In this document: piece after piece, positions 42,029 to 51,207 of the stretch
How positions within the stretch are numbered: the first letter of the stretch is position 1
Layout: every line of letters starts with the position of its first letter
Notes under the pieces: generated by a model
What the model was told of the DNA's origin: nothing
Database searches by the model: none
What the model saw: only the letters and a program-made list of their open reading frames with translations
Assembly: GCA_046349315.1 (NCBI GenBank)
Contig: JAXMCQ010000020.1
Coordinates: forward strand, 1-64,000
Reading direction: 5' to 3'
DNA from: JAEUMG01 sp046349315
GTDB lineage: Bacteria > Pseudomonadota > Alphaproteobacteria > Rhizobiales > Aestuariivirgaceae
Length of the DNA: 64,000 nucleotides
Program-made: the position numbers and the translations under genes

Positions 42029-43768
42029 ATGCGTTTTCGGATCGCTCCATCGATCGCCAACCGGATATTCATCATCACCGGCATCCTCCTGCTTTTGATG
42101 GCAGCCGTCACTGCGCTCAACGCGATCATGTCGATGCGGGTCGGCTCGCTGATCACGACGGTGGGCAATACCTATCTTCCGGCCTATGGCAGTCTCGCGC
42201 GATCGCACATCCGCGCTCTCGAACAATCCTTCATGTTGCGCGAAGCCGCGATCGCGCGTCTCGAGAATACGCATGATGACGCGGCTATCGATCAAATGCT
42301 GAAATCGGCTGCCGACTTTGGCAGCCAGGCTGAAACCGAACTTGCGACGGCGCGCGACCTTATCGACCAGCATATTGCCAGTTCCGTCCGGTTTGGCGAC
42401 GATGTCGAACTCGGCAGGCTCGATGCGCGCTCCGACGGTATTGCGTTAGATCGGCAAGCCTATAACGCGACTATTGCCGCATTCGTCGCTGCGATAAAGG
42501 CGAGCGACCGGTCAGCGATCCAGGTGTCGCTCAAGGGCCTCGATTCTGAGCGGCAGAAGATCAATGAACGCCTCGAAGAGACGCGGGCCGAAATGCAGAA
42601 TATCGCCACGAATGCGGTCACATTGACTCGCGCCGACCAGCAACGCGTGATTCTTCTTACCTTCGTGACATTGCTTATCGCGATCATTATCGGACTCATT
42701 CTTTCAGCGAGGTTGGCGCGCAGTCTCGTCGCCTCAATGAAATCGCTGATGAAAGCGACCGAAGCGATCGAACACGGAAAATTCGAGGCTGAATTACCGG
42801 TCACATCCGATGACGAGATCGGGAGATTGACGCGCGCCTTCAACCTTATGATCGGCGAATTGAAACTCAAAGAGAAGATCCGCGACACGTTCGGCAAATA
42901 TGTCGATCCCAAAGTCGTCGCCGGTCTGATCGAGCGTCCGGAACTGACCGGCAGCACCGGCGACCGGCGCAACATGACCGTCTATTTCTGCGACATGAAG
43001 GGCTTCACGTCGCTTTCCGAGGAGATTACGCCTGCCTCCCTGGTTACACTTCTCAACCGCTACTTCACCTTGATGTCGGCGGAGATCCGCGATCGCGGCG
43101 GTGTCGTCGACAAGTATATGGGCGATGCCGTGATGGCCTTTTGGGGGCCGCCCTTCGTCGCCTCCGACCAGCAGGCGCGACTCGCCTGCGAGGCGGCGGT
43201 CGCACAGCTCAAGCGCTTCGACAGCTTTATCGCCGAGGTGCCGGAGCTTATCGGCTACAAGCGATTCGTTCCCGACATCGGTATCCGAATCGGCATCGCC
43301 ACCGGCGACGTCATTGTCGGGAATATCGGCTCGGCGGTGTCGATGAACTACACGGTGATGGGCGACACGGTGAATACGGCATCGCGCATCGAGGGCATCA
43401 ATCGCATCTATGGCACACGCATTCTCATCAATGAGGCAACCGCGCAGGCCGTGCGAGGGCAATTCCTGCTCCGCGAGATCGACCGCATCGTCGTGAAGGG
43501 CCGCAGTGCGGCGGCGGCCGTGTTCGAAGTAATGGGGGAATTGAAGGATGAAGACGCCGTGCTCACCCGTCTGGCCGATATCTATAAAGAGGGCCTCAAC
43601 GCCTATCGGGGACGTGATTGGGAGAAGGCGGAAGAGTTTTTCCGTGCCTGTCTGGATGTCGCGCCGGATGATGGTCCGGCGAGAGTCATGATGGCTCGCG
43701 TCGCGGAATTTGCAGCGAGTCCGCCGCCTGCCGATTGGGATGGCGCCTTTACGATGCAGGAGAAGTAG
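42029..43768 (+). CDS. Membrane-bound class III adenylate/guanylate cyclase with HAMP domain
   Basis: A 579-residue signalling enzyme. A membrane helix (about 11-34), a helical periplasmic sensor region (about 35-205), a second helix (about 207-228), a HAMP linker (about 230-282) and a class III cyclase domain (about 300-500). Catalytic metal residues are Asp322 (YFCDMKGFTSLSE) and Asp366 (DKYMGDAVMAFWG); Lys in DKYMGD and Thr442 in NYTVMGDTVNTASR are the base-selecting residues, a class IIIb-type pair. Asn and Arg of the transition state are in VNTASR. The C-terminus has a TPR-like segment (IYKEGLNAYRGRDWEKAEEFFRACLDVAPDDGPA). Confidence 0.9.
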   Translation: MRFRIAPSIANRIFIITGILLLLMAAVTALNAIMSMRVGSLITTVGNTYLPAYGSLARSHIRALEQSFMLREAAIARLENTHDDAAIDQMLKSAADFGSQAETELATARDLIDQHIASSVRFGDDVELGRLDARSDGIALDRQAYNATIAAFVAAIKASDRSAIQVSLKGLDSERQKINERLEETRAEMQNIATNAVTLTRADQQRVILLTFVTLLIAIIIGLILSARLARSLVASMKSLMKATEAIEHGKFEAELPVTSDDEIGRLTRAFNLMIGELKLKEKIRDTFGKYVDPKVVAGLIERPELTGSTGDRRNMTVYFCDMKGFTSLSEEITPASLVTLLNRYFTLMSAEIRDRGGVVDKYMGDAVMAFWGPPFVASDQQARLACEAAVAQLKRFDSFIAEVPELIGYKRFVPDIGIRIGIATGDVIVGNIGSAVSMNYTVMGDTVNTASRIEGINRIYGTRILINEATAQAVRGQFLLREIDRIVVKGRSAAAAVFEVMGELKDEDAVLTRLADIYKEGLNAYRGRDWEKAEEFFRACLDVAPDDGPARVMMARVAEFAASPPPADWDGAFTMQEK

Positions 43769-43798
43769 CGGCTGCGCGATTGTCGCGCTACGCAGCCG
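43769..43798. terminator. Hairpin between convergent cyclase and MscS genes
   Basis: An 8-bp inverted repeat (CGGCTGCG / CGCAGCCG) with a 14-base loop begins directly after the cyclase stop and includes the last codons of the convergent MscS gene. It is a possible two-way terminator; there is no T-run. Confidence 0.45.
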
Positions 43799-45953
43799 GT
43801 CTCTGTTCGGTGGTCGACTGGGCAGCCGCCGCGGCGAAACCGCCCTCGCCGGCAACGCGAACCTGCGGGAAGGCGAATTTAATGCCGTTTTCGTCGAAGG
43901 CCTTCTTGATCAGATAATAGGCGGCGCGCCTGATGGTCGTCTGCGTGCCGGGCCTCGTCATGATCTTCAGTCTGATCTTGACCGCATTGTCGGAGAAGGA
44001 ATCGACGCCCTGCATTTTCAAGGGCTGCATGATGTCGGGGCCGATGTCGGGATCGCCCTTTAGATCGATGCCGACCTGCTTGATAAGCTTCTTTGCCTTG
44101 ACGATGTTGGAATCATAGGTGATGCCGATGGTGAATTTGTCGATCGCCCAGTCGCGGCTCTGATTCTCGATCGAGCCCAATTCGCCGAAAGGAACGGTGA
44201 AGAGCGAACCGCGCGAGCCACGCAATTTCACTGACCTGATGCTGAAGGACTCGACCGTCCCGGCGTGATTTCCGCTCTGCACATATTCACCGACGCGGAA
44301 GGCATCGTCCATGAGGTAGAACATGCCCGAAATGACATCCTTGACGACGGTCTGTGCACCGAAGCCGATCGCCACACCGAGGACGCCGGCACCGGCGATC
44401 AATGGGCCAATCTCAACGCCCAGGGCGGCGAGCGCCATCAGCACGGCGACAATCGCAATGGTTGCCATCAGTATGTTGCGGGCAATCGGGAGCAAAGTGC
44501 GCACCCGCGCGCGCCGGCTGAGCTCCTCTTCGCTGCCCGGGCCGCCCGAATCCGCCTGGGCAATCTTGAGATCGATGATGGTACTGAGGAGGTGCCAGAG
44601 AAAATCGGCGACAAGCAGAACGACCGCGGCGCTAAAGACGCCGCGGATGAGCTTGGTCTCGAGGCTTTCGTTTGCCGTCAACTGCCGCAAGTCGAGATCC
44701 CAGGCGCGCGCCACAATCAGAATTCCGACAACCAGAAGACCGGCGCGGATGCCGCGCTCGATGACGGCGGCGGCAATACTCGGCGGCGCGTCGCTGCTGA
44801 CGGCATCGCCGGCAGGACGCAGGAGATGATTGACCGTGCGCTCGGTGATATTCGAGCCCAAGGGTATCAAGATTAAAACGGCGATCAGCCAGAAAATATG
44901 CATGGCACCCGCTGCCCAGCTTGCCCACATGAGCACCATCAGGATCGAAGCGAGCGACTTGCGGACACGCGGCGCAAGGAAGGCCGTGCCAAAGACCGGA
45001 TGAGCGGATGGCGGCGCGCGCCAGACCATATCGAGTGCCAAGACAAGGAGAAGAATGCCGAGCCCGTAGGAGATGATCAGCAGCGACATGATAGGCACGC
45101 CGAGCAATTCCAGGAGTTGGACCGTTACCCAGCCAAGGGTGAAAATGGCAAGAGCAATGGTGAGACGCCAAAACCAGAAATGGGCGGACTCGCTGCCGAT
45201 TGGGACGGCGCGTCGGGGAGCGGCATCCTCCGATCCGGCCTTGCCAGGCGGTGCCAACAGGACATCGAGGATAGCCGCAGCCGCCCAGATGGTGAGCGCG
45301 GCAACAAGGTAGCCGACCACGATTTCCTTGAGCAGCGGCGGCCATTCGAAGGCGAGAAATACGCCGATGCTGCCGAGTGCAAAGGCGGCAAGGGCGCCGA
45401 GCTGCCAAGTCAATCTTGCGAAGAAGGCGCGCAACCTGCTGCGCGTTGCGCTGTGATCCATGGTTTCGATGCGCCGGCCAAGCCCGGCGGTCGCGCGCAT
45501 GTAGACCCAATAGAGGAGCAGGCCCAGACCGGCAAAACCGGCAAACAGGCCGAGGACTTTGAGCGCACCATAGCCCTGGAGCTCGACCTTGATGAGCTGG
45601 GATGCGAGTGCCAAGTCCCTGGGCAATTGCGGTGCGGCCGCCAGGACTGCGGTTATGTGACGGTGAATGCCACTGATTTGGCTGGTGAAGAGGCTGCCAT
45701 CAGTCGGGCGTCCATCGGCTTCATCGCTAGGTTGAGGACCGGTGCCCTGCTCGGTCAGCCATTTCTGAACGTCGGGCTTGGCGAGGAGTTCAAGGAAGCT
45801 TTTAACATCCGGTGATGTTGCCGGCGCCGGCGCTGTTTCGGCGCGCACTACCGCTCCCGTCAGATTGCATGCCAGGATGACGACAATCGCCATCAACACG
45901 AACCGGCGCAGCCATCGCCAAGGTTTCAAGGCTGCAGCGAAGTCAGCAAGCAT
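43788..45953 (-). CDS. Mechanosensitive channel, large MscS family
   Basis: A 721-residue MscS-family channel that would relieve osmotic pressure. A signal or first helix (about 18-38) leads to a periplasmic region, then about ten hydrophobic segments. The pore helix and beta domain are clear: IAGAGVLGVAIGFGAQTVVKDVISGMFYLMDDAFRVGEYVQ and GTVESFSIRSVKLRGSRGSLFTVPFGEL. The C-terminal domain ends with KKAFDENGIKFAFPQV. ATG 45953 is preferred because AGGGGGAG sits 7 bp upstream. It converges on the cyclase gene, which links it by position to the K+ channel-cyclase pair. Confidence 0.92.
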   Translation of the reverse strand: MLADFAAALKPWRWLRRFVLMAIVVILACNLTGAVVRAETAPAPATSPDVKSFLELLAKPDVQKWLTEQGTGPQPSDEADGRPTDGSLFTSQISGIHRHITAVLAAAPQLPRDLALASQLIKVELQGYGALKVLGLFAGFAGLGLLLYWVYMRATAGLGRRIETMDHSATRSRLRAFFARLTWQLGALAAFALGSIGVFLAFEWPPLLKEIVVGYLVAALTIWAAAAILDVLLAPPGKAGSEDAAPRRAVPIGSESAHFWFWRLTIALAIFTLGWVTVQLLELLGVPIMSLLIISYGLGILLLVLALDMVWRAPPSAHPVFGTAFLAPRVRKSLASILMVLMWASWAAGAMHIFWLIAVLILIPLGSNITERTVNHLLRPAGDAVSSDAPPSIAAAVIERGIRAGLLVVGILIVARAWDLDLRQLTANESLETKLIRGVFSAAVVLLVADFLWHLLSTIIDLKIAQADSGGPGSEEELSRRARVRTLLPIARNILMATIAIVAVLMALAALGVEIGPLIAGAGVLGVAIGFGAQTVVKDVISGMFYLMDDAFRVGEYVQSGNHAGTVESFSIRSVKLRGSRGSLFTVPFGELGSIENQSRDWAIDKFTIGITYDSNIVKAKKLIKQVGIDLKGDPDIGPDIMQPLKMQGVDSFSDNAVKIRLKIMTRPGTQTTIRRAAYYLIKKAFDENGIKFAFPQVRVAGEGGFAAAAAQSTTEQRPAA

Positions 45954-46088
45954 GGGTGCGCTCCCCCTCAAACGAACAGGAGCGTGCGCCAGCCGGGTGC
46001 AACCGCCCCAGCCGATCTTTGAAGGGGATGACTTAATTTTCCGATTCGGGCCGGTCCGCCGCCTTACGCCAGCACCGAAACGCGGTTA

Positions 46089-46616
46089 CTAATTCGTTTT
46101 CGCGAGATTGGCCGTGTAGAAATCATAGGCCTGGCTGAACTGATCAAGGCTTATGTCATGCTTGATCGGCTTGCCGTCGACCGCGACATAGCTCACCTCA
46201 AAACCCTTCTGGGCCTTGAAGGTCTTGAGCCAGGAATCGCTGAAGGGGAATTCGGCAAAGCAGAAGCGCGGCCCGCAGGTAAAGTAAGCAATCTTCAACG
46301 GTTCGCCCTTGGCGAACTTGACCGATATGCCGTCGGCGAGGCGGGTGCCGTTGAGGGTGCGGACGACCGCCTTCTGGCTATTGGGCTCCTGTCCGGGAAC
46401 GATCGACCAGGCGAAAGCGATCTTCTTATCCTTGGGATGGATGAGCGCGAAAGCGAGAACGCAGGGGCTTTCCTTCATCTTCGGATTGCATTCGACCCGC
46501 CACTGGCCGAAATTCTTCTGGACGCCTCCTCCTCCTCCCTCCTGCGCATGAGCGGCAAGAGAGAAGGCCGCCATTGCGATGCCCGCGGCGGTCACAACCA
46601 GTTTGAGAAAGCGCAT
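46089..46616 (-). CDS. Invasion-associated locus B (IalB) family protein
   Basis: A 175-residue periplasmic protein with a signal peptide ending SLAAHAQ. The IalB pattern is present: FGQWRVECNPKMKESPCVLAFALIHPKDKKIAFAWSIVPGQ, a central DGISVKFAKGEPLKIAYFTCGPRFCFAEFPF with paired Cys, and KHDISLDQFSQAYDFY. These proteins are widespread in alphaproteobacteria; the name comes from Bartonella but does not imply pathogenicity. GAGGA precedes the start. It diverges from a lytic transglycosylase gene. Confidence 0.87.
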   Translation of the reverse strand: MRFLKLVVTAAGIAMAAFSLAAHAQEGGGGGVQKNFGQWRVECNPKMKESPCVLAFALIHPKDKKIAFAWSIVPGQEPNSQKAVVRTLNGTRLADGISVKFAKGEPLKIAYFTCGPRFCFAEFPFSDSWLKTFKAQKGFEVSYVAVDGKPIKHDISLDQFSQAYDFYTANLAKTN

Positions 46617-46824
46617 TCGACAATCCTCGTGTTGAACATTGATCCCGACTTGCCCCGGGTCAGAATGAGGCGGGTTTGTAGTCCGGTGACGGCGGCGGAG
46701 CAACCCCGGCGATCGATCTTCCGAACCGCCTCCTCCAAAGGTCGGTTCGCCCCCACGGCCGAAGCCCCATGCCATTGAAAAACCCCGAAAAAGCGGCTAC
46801 CCGCTCAAACGTGAAGGAGACCGA

Positions 46825-47265
46825 ATGGCACGGCATCTAGTTCTTTTGATGGCGATTCTCGCAGGCTTGATGGCAACACCCGTCCGCGCGGCGGAACCCA
46901 GCCCGGCGCTCGAAGCCCTGATCAAGGCAACCGCAGCCGAGTACAAGCTGCCGCCCGCCCTGCTTCATAAGATCATCAAGCGGGAGAGCAACTACAATCC
47001 GTCAGCGCTTTTCCGCGGGCATTGGGGCCTGATGCAGATCAAGTTCGCCACCGCCAAGAGCATGGGCTATCGCGGCGAGCCGAAGGGCCTGCTCGATGCC
47101 GCAACAAACCTCAAATATGGCGGCAAGTATCTGGCCGGAGCCTATATTGTCGCGGGCGGCGACGCCGAGCGCGCCGCGCGGCTCTATCGCAGCGGCTATT
47201 ATTACGAAGCCAAGCGCAAGGGGCTTCTCGAAGAAACCGGCCTCAAGGCAAAGAAGAAGAAATAG
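46825..47265 (+). CDS. Small exported lytic transglycosylase (SLT domain)
   Basis: A 146-residue peptidoglycan lytic enzyme with a signal peptide ending PVRAAE. Catalytic Glu54 lies in IIKRESNYNPSA, followed by HWGLMQIKFATAKSMGY and NLKYGGKYLAGAYIVAGG, so the SLT fold is complete though the enzyme is short. The C-terminus is a run of Lys. AAGGAGA precedes the ATG. It is a second, unrelated copy of the SLT type seen at 1886. Confidence 0.87.
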   Translation: MARHLVLLMAILAGLMATPVRAAEPSPALEALIKATAAEYKLPPALLHKIIKRESNYNPSALFRGHWGLMQIKFATAKSMGYRGEPKGLLDAATNLKYGGKYLAGAYIVAGGDAERAARLYRSGYYYEAKRKGLLEETGLKAKKKK

Positions 47266-47329
47266 CGCCGTCTCGTAGGAGTTTGGTTATCGCTACTGCG
47301 TAAGACTCCCTTCCAAGGATGCGGGGGGT

Positions 47330-48694
47330 ATGATGATTCGTGAGCTCAAGCGCGAGGTCGGTTTCTTCGGCGTGCTCGGCCAGTCGGTTGCCGGCGTTGC
47401 GCCGACGACGACACCAACAATCAATGTCGCACTGGTTTTTGTCGTTGCCGGGAGCGGCTCGTGGTTTGCCTATCTGATCGCCACTTTCGGCATGTTGCTG
47501 GTGGCCCTCAATCTAAGGCAATTCGCACGGCACATTGCCGGGGCGGGGTCGCTGTCCGAATTTGCCGGGCACGGGCTCGGGCCCCTCGGCCAACTCATCA
47601 CCGCCTGGGCACTGCTCCTCGCCTATGTCACCGTCGCCGCCGCGACCCTGGCCGGGAGCGCGGCTTATCTCTCCGCACTCTTTACATCGGCCGGCCTGAC
47701 GCTTCCGATCCTGTTGTGGGTAGCGGTCGAGGGTACGATCGCCGTTATCTTTGCATTCCGCGATATTCGCCTGTCGACGCTCACCATGCTGGCGCTCGAA
47801 TGTTTCTCGATTCTTCTCGTCGTCCTGCTCGGCGTAGCAATCCTCTATCGCCAGGGGTTGGCGGTCGACCTTTCGCAATTCAGCACCGGCAGCATCGCAT
47901 CAGGCGGGCTTGGCGGGGCTCTCCTCATCGCGGTTTTGAGTTTTGTCGGCTTCGAAGCCGCAGCGACGCTTGGCGACGAGGCCAAGAAACCCTTGCGCGA
48001 CATTCCCCGCGCGCTGGTCGTCACTCCGCTTCTCGCCGGCATTTTCTTTGTCTTTGCTGCTTACGTCATCGTGCTCGGCTTCAACCGCTACAATATTCCG
48101 GTCGCGACCAGCAGCGCGCCGCTCGATGATCTCGCCCATGCGATGAAACTGCCCGGGCTTGGTATTCTGGTCTCGCTCGGAACGGCGATCAGCCTGTTCA
48201 CCTGCGTCGTCGCCTCACTGCTCGCCGCGTCACGCATTGCCTTCGCTTTAGCGCGGCAAGGCAATCTGCCGGCGGCCCTCGGGCGGCTCGACCAACGCTC
48301 GCGGCCGGTCGTCGGCGTCGGCATAGCGGCTTTTTTGACCATGATTCTGACGCTTGCGCTCGCGAGTTTCGCCAAGCCACTCGATATTTATGACTGGCTC
48401 GGCACTTTCGGAACATTCGGATGCGTCATCGCCTATGCCATGGTCTGCGCGGCGGCGCCGGCATACCTGCGGCGCAAAGGCGAATTGCGTGGCCGCCATC
48501 TCGCCATCGCAGCGGGAGCGCTCGCGCTCCTCAGCTTCGTGCTCTTCGGCTCGGTCTATCCCATACCGGCACCGCCGATGAATGTGCTGCCTTGGCTCTT
48601 CGCCGCCCTGCTTGCCGCGGGAACGCTCTATTCGCTGGGGCGCCAGCGCGGCATGCGGAAAGACAAAGTGGGCCTCACGGCGAGGCCCGGCTAG
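47330..48694 (+). CDS. APC superfamily amino-acid permease
   Basis: A 454-residue transporter with about 12 hydrophobic segments. The family start LKREVGFFGVLGQSVAGVAPTTTP and the block LLIAVLSFVGFEAAATLGDEAKKPLRDIPRAL (the APC signature after helix 5) are clear. It would import an amino acid or amine by proton coupling; substrate is not predictable. GGGGGGTA lies before tandem ATGs at 47330/47333. No associated catabolic gene is next to it. Confidence 0.9.
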   Translation: MMIRELKREVGFFGVLGQSVAGVAPTTTPTINVALVFVVAGSGSWFAYLIATFGMLLVALNLRQFARHIAGAGSLSEFAGHGLGPLGQLITAWALLLAYVTVAAATLAGSAAYLSALFTSAGLTLPILLWVAVEGTIAVIFAFRDIRLSTLTMLALECFSILLVVLLGVAILYRQGLAVDLSQFSTGSIASGGLGGALLIAVLSFVGFEAAATLGDEAKKPLRDIPRALVVTPLLAGIFFVFAAYVIVLGFNRYNIPVATSSAPLDDLAHAMKLPGLGILVSLGTAISLFTCVVASLLAASRIAFALARQGNLPAALGRLDQRSRPVVGVGIAAFLTMILTLALASFAKPLDIYDWLGTFGTFGCVIAYAMVCAAAPAYLRRKGELRGRHLAIAAGALALLSFVLFGSVYPIPAPPMNVLPWLFAALLAAGTLYSLGRQRGMRKDKVGLTARPG

Positions 48695-48756
48695 ACGTTG
48701 CCAAGCCAGTCATAATGCGCAAGCATTGGCGTGGGGGCTGAGACAGGGGGCATCAG

Positions 48757-49137
48757 ATCGAACAGCCATTCGCTTTCGAGGCAAGTATTTCGCACTGGAT
48801 CCATCTGGTCGGCGTGCTGATCGAATCGTTCGGCGTGCTGATCCTCGTTCTCGGAATCGTTCGGGCCACCTATCTTTACGTCTTCCGCGGCTCTGAGCTC
48901 GATCGCTACGACGAGTATCGAATCCGCATTGGGCGGACATTGTTGCTCGGACTTGAAATCCTGGTCGCCGCCGACATCGTCAAGACGATCGCCATCGAAC
49001 TGACTTTCACCAGCATCGGCCTGCTCGCCGGCCTCGTGGTCATCCGCACGTTCCTGAACTGGACGCTGGTGCTCGAAATCGAAGGCCGCTGGCCGTGGCA
49101 GCAAAAGCTGCCGGGTGCGCCGGTAGCGCCCGATTAA
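48757..49137 (+). CDS. DUF1622 family membrane protein, start unclear
   Basis: A small membrane protein with helices at about FGVLILVLGIVRATYLYVF, ILVAADIVKTIAI and GLLAGLVVIRTFLNWTLVLEIEGRWPWQ, the DUF1622 pattern. The first standard start is GTG 48814, but homology-like sequence (WIHLVGVLIESF) continues in frame upstream, and the frame is open from 48742. No ATG, GTG or TTG lies there; an ATC at 48757 has AGGGGG 6 bp before it. Either initiation is at a rare codon, the protein starts late at 48814 (107 aa), or there is an error. I give the extended range with low certainty for its start. Confidence 0.6.
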   Translation: MEQPFAFEASISHWIHLVGVLIESFGVLILVLGIVRATYLYVFRGSELDRYDEYRIRIGRTLLLGLEILVAADIVKTIAIELTFTSIGLLAGLVVIRTFLNWTLVLEIEGRWPWQQKLPGAPVAPD

Positions 49138-49142
49138 GCGCG

Positions 49143-51164
49143 CTAAACCAGATTGCGCGGGATCGTCATGTTCCAGCGCCTGGACACAGCCTTCTTGTCT
49201 CCCTCATATGCATCGAGCGTGGCCTCAAGGACGAAATGCTGCGCCGTGCAGGAGACCTTGAGCATGGTATCGCTCCACACATGCCAGTCGCTGCGCCGAT
49301 AGCTCCGTTTCCACGTGAAGCTGGCATTGGCGGACAAGGGGTCAATGGCCTTGATCCGATAGTCGTTGCGGCGGTCGATCTCGACCTGAAGGCCCAGATC
49401 CTCAACCACGCGCACGCCTTCGTCACCAATGCGCGAGACGACGGTTTCCCCGGTAAAGGCATCGAAATTGATCGTCCAGCCATTGACCGCCTCACGCAGG
49501 TAGGTCTGGCGCACCGGGCTTGCATGCTCGGCCGGGAGAAATTTGGCAAGCTTCTCATCATCGGCACTTTGCGGCCGCACGGGTAGCACAAGCACACTCT
49601 TGGCGAGGTCGATCCTGGCCGTGACTGTTGCGGGCGATGGCCAGGCGATCGGCCAATAAGCCGTCGAAATCGCACAGCGAATGCGGTTGCCCTTGGCAAA
49701 GCGGTGCGCCGCCTCATTGAGGCGAAGCTTAATGGACATCTGCTCGCCCGCAACGACCGGCTTCGGGGTTTCGTGGCTGTCGCGATGGGTGAGATTGAGA
49801 AGGCCGTAGCTGATGCGGCCGACCGCACCGTCGGGAAGTACTTCGCACAAGGTGACTGCAAGCAGCGCATCTGGCTTGTCGACGGAGACGGCGAGTTCGA
49901 CAACTGGCGCACCGAGTATCTCAACGTCGTTCTTCAGCGGCGCGGAATCGAAGATGAGCTGGCCGCCCTCTTCAAGCCGCTGGTCGAGAGGCTGATCCGG
50001 AAACATACCATAGGGACACCACTTCCCCGCAGCGATTCCCGTCGTCTGCGGCGAAGAGATGAAAGCTATCCCCTGTCCTGCCGGGCCGCCCGCCTCACCC
50101 AGGCGCCCGTCATGGAGCGGGTATGATGCTGTCGCGATGCGCGACGAGGGCCAGACGCTCTCCGCCACCCAGCGCCCCGGTCTGACATCATAGTAGGGTT
50201 GAGGCGGTGCCGGGTCCTGCATCCAGACCCGCAACACCGGCTCCTTCATGATGCCGGTCTCCTTGCCCTTCAGCCATTGATCCCACCAGCGGATGCATTC
50301 CTGGAGGAAGCCGATCTGCGGGCCGGGCTTGGCGAAATGCGGATATTTATGCGCCCAAGGTCCGATCAATCCCTTCTTCGGACCCTTGAGGTTAGATAGC
50401 ATACGGAAGACTGCATTCGAATAGCCATCGGCCCAGCCGCCAACCGCATAGACCGGACACTCGATGGCGTCCCAATTCTCGCTAACCGAACCCTGCTTAT
50501 AGAAATCGGAGCGATGCTGCTCCTTGAGCCAGGTCTCGATCCAGAAGCCGCTCTTTTCGAGGCGCTCCATCCACATGTCGCGCCATTTCTCGCCAACGTG
50601 GGTCGGATCGGGCGGGGCGGTATTGAGCGAGAACATGGTCGAGTACCATGCGAATTTGTCGAGCAGCAGAGAGCCGCCCATGAAGTGGATGTCATCGGCA
50701 TAGCGATCATCGGTGGAGCAAAGAGAGATTACCGCCTTCAATGCCTTGGGACGGCGGGCCGCGACCTGCAATCCATTGAAGCCGCCCCAGGAAATGCCGA
50801 TCATGCCGACGCTACCCGAACACCAGCGCTGCGCACAGAGCCAGGCGATGATCTCGAGCGCGTCGTCCTGCTCCTGCTTCAAATATTCACCAAGCAACAC
50901 GCCTTCGGAATCGCCCGAGCCGCGAATGTCGACGCGCACGCCGGCATACCCGTGGCCGGCAAAATAAGGATGCGTCAGGGCATCGCGCTCGATCGTGCCG
51001 TCGCTCTTGCGATAGGGAACATATTCGAGAATGGCGGGGACCGGATTCGTCTCGGCATCGGAGGGCAGCCAGATGCGCGCCGCAAGCTTCACGCCGTCGC
51101 TCATCGGGATGAAGACGTTCTCAATCTCGCGCACTTGGCGCGGGAATTTGGTGATCATAGTCAT
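49143..51164 (-). CDS. CocE/NonD family hydrolase, paralogue 1
   Basis: A 673-residue cytoplasmic serine hydrolase of the CocE/NonD family (peptidase S15 fold: cocaine esterase, alpha-amino ester hydrolase, X-Pro dipeptidyl peptidase relatives). The nucleophile elbow is MIGISWGGFNG (Ser125), after RVDIRGSGDSEG; the acid and His lie in VGGWADGYSNAVFR and GPWAHKYPHFAK. The C-terminal jelly-roll domain is about 340-560 and a further segment extends to 673, which makes it longer than typical CocE. It lacks a signal peptide. It resembles the protein at 58434 throughout. Confidence 0.88.
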   Translation of the reverse strand: MTMITKFPRQVREIENVFIPMSDGVKLAARIWLPSDAETNPVPAILEYVPYRKSDGTIERDALTHPYFAGHGYAGVRVDIRGSGDSEGVLLGEYLKQEQDDALEIIAWLCAQRWCSGSVGMIGISWGGFNGLQVAARRPKALKAVISLCSTDDRYADDIHFMGGSLLLDKFAWYSTMFSLNTAPPDPTHVGEKWRDMWMERLEKSGFWIETWLKEQHRSDFYKQGSVSENWDAIECPVYAVGGWADGYSNAVFRMLSNLKGPKKGLIGPWAHKYPHFAKPGPQIGFLQECIRWWDQWLKGKETGIMKEPVLRVWMQDPAPPQPYYDVRPGRWVAESVWPSSRIATASYPLHDGRLGEAGGPAGQGIAFISSPQTTGIAAGKWCPYGMFPDQPLDQRLEEGGQLIFDSAPLKNDVEILGAPVVELAVSVDKPDALLAVTLCEVLPDGAVGRISYGLLNLTHRDSHETPKPVVAGEQMSIKLRLNEAAHRFAKGNRIRCAISTAYWPIAWPSPATVTARIDLAKSVLVLPVRPQSADDEKLAKFLPAEHASPVRQTYLREAVNGWTINFDAFTGETVVSRIGDEGVRVVEDLGLQVEIDRRNDYRIKAIDPLSANASFTWKRSYRRSDWHVWSDTMLKVSCTAQHFVLEATLDAYEGDKKAVSRRWNMTIPRNLV

Positions 51165-51207
51165 TGCGTCGACGCCCCTCTAACGCTTGCTTAACCCCTG
51201 GCTGGAC

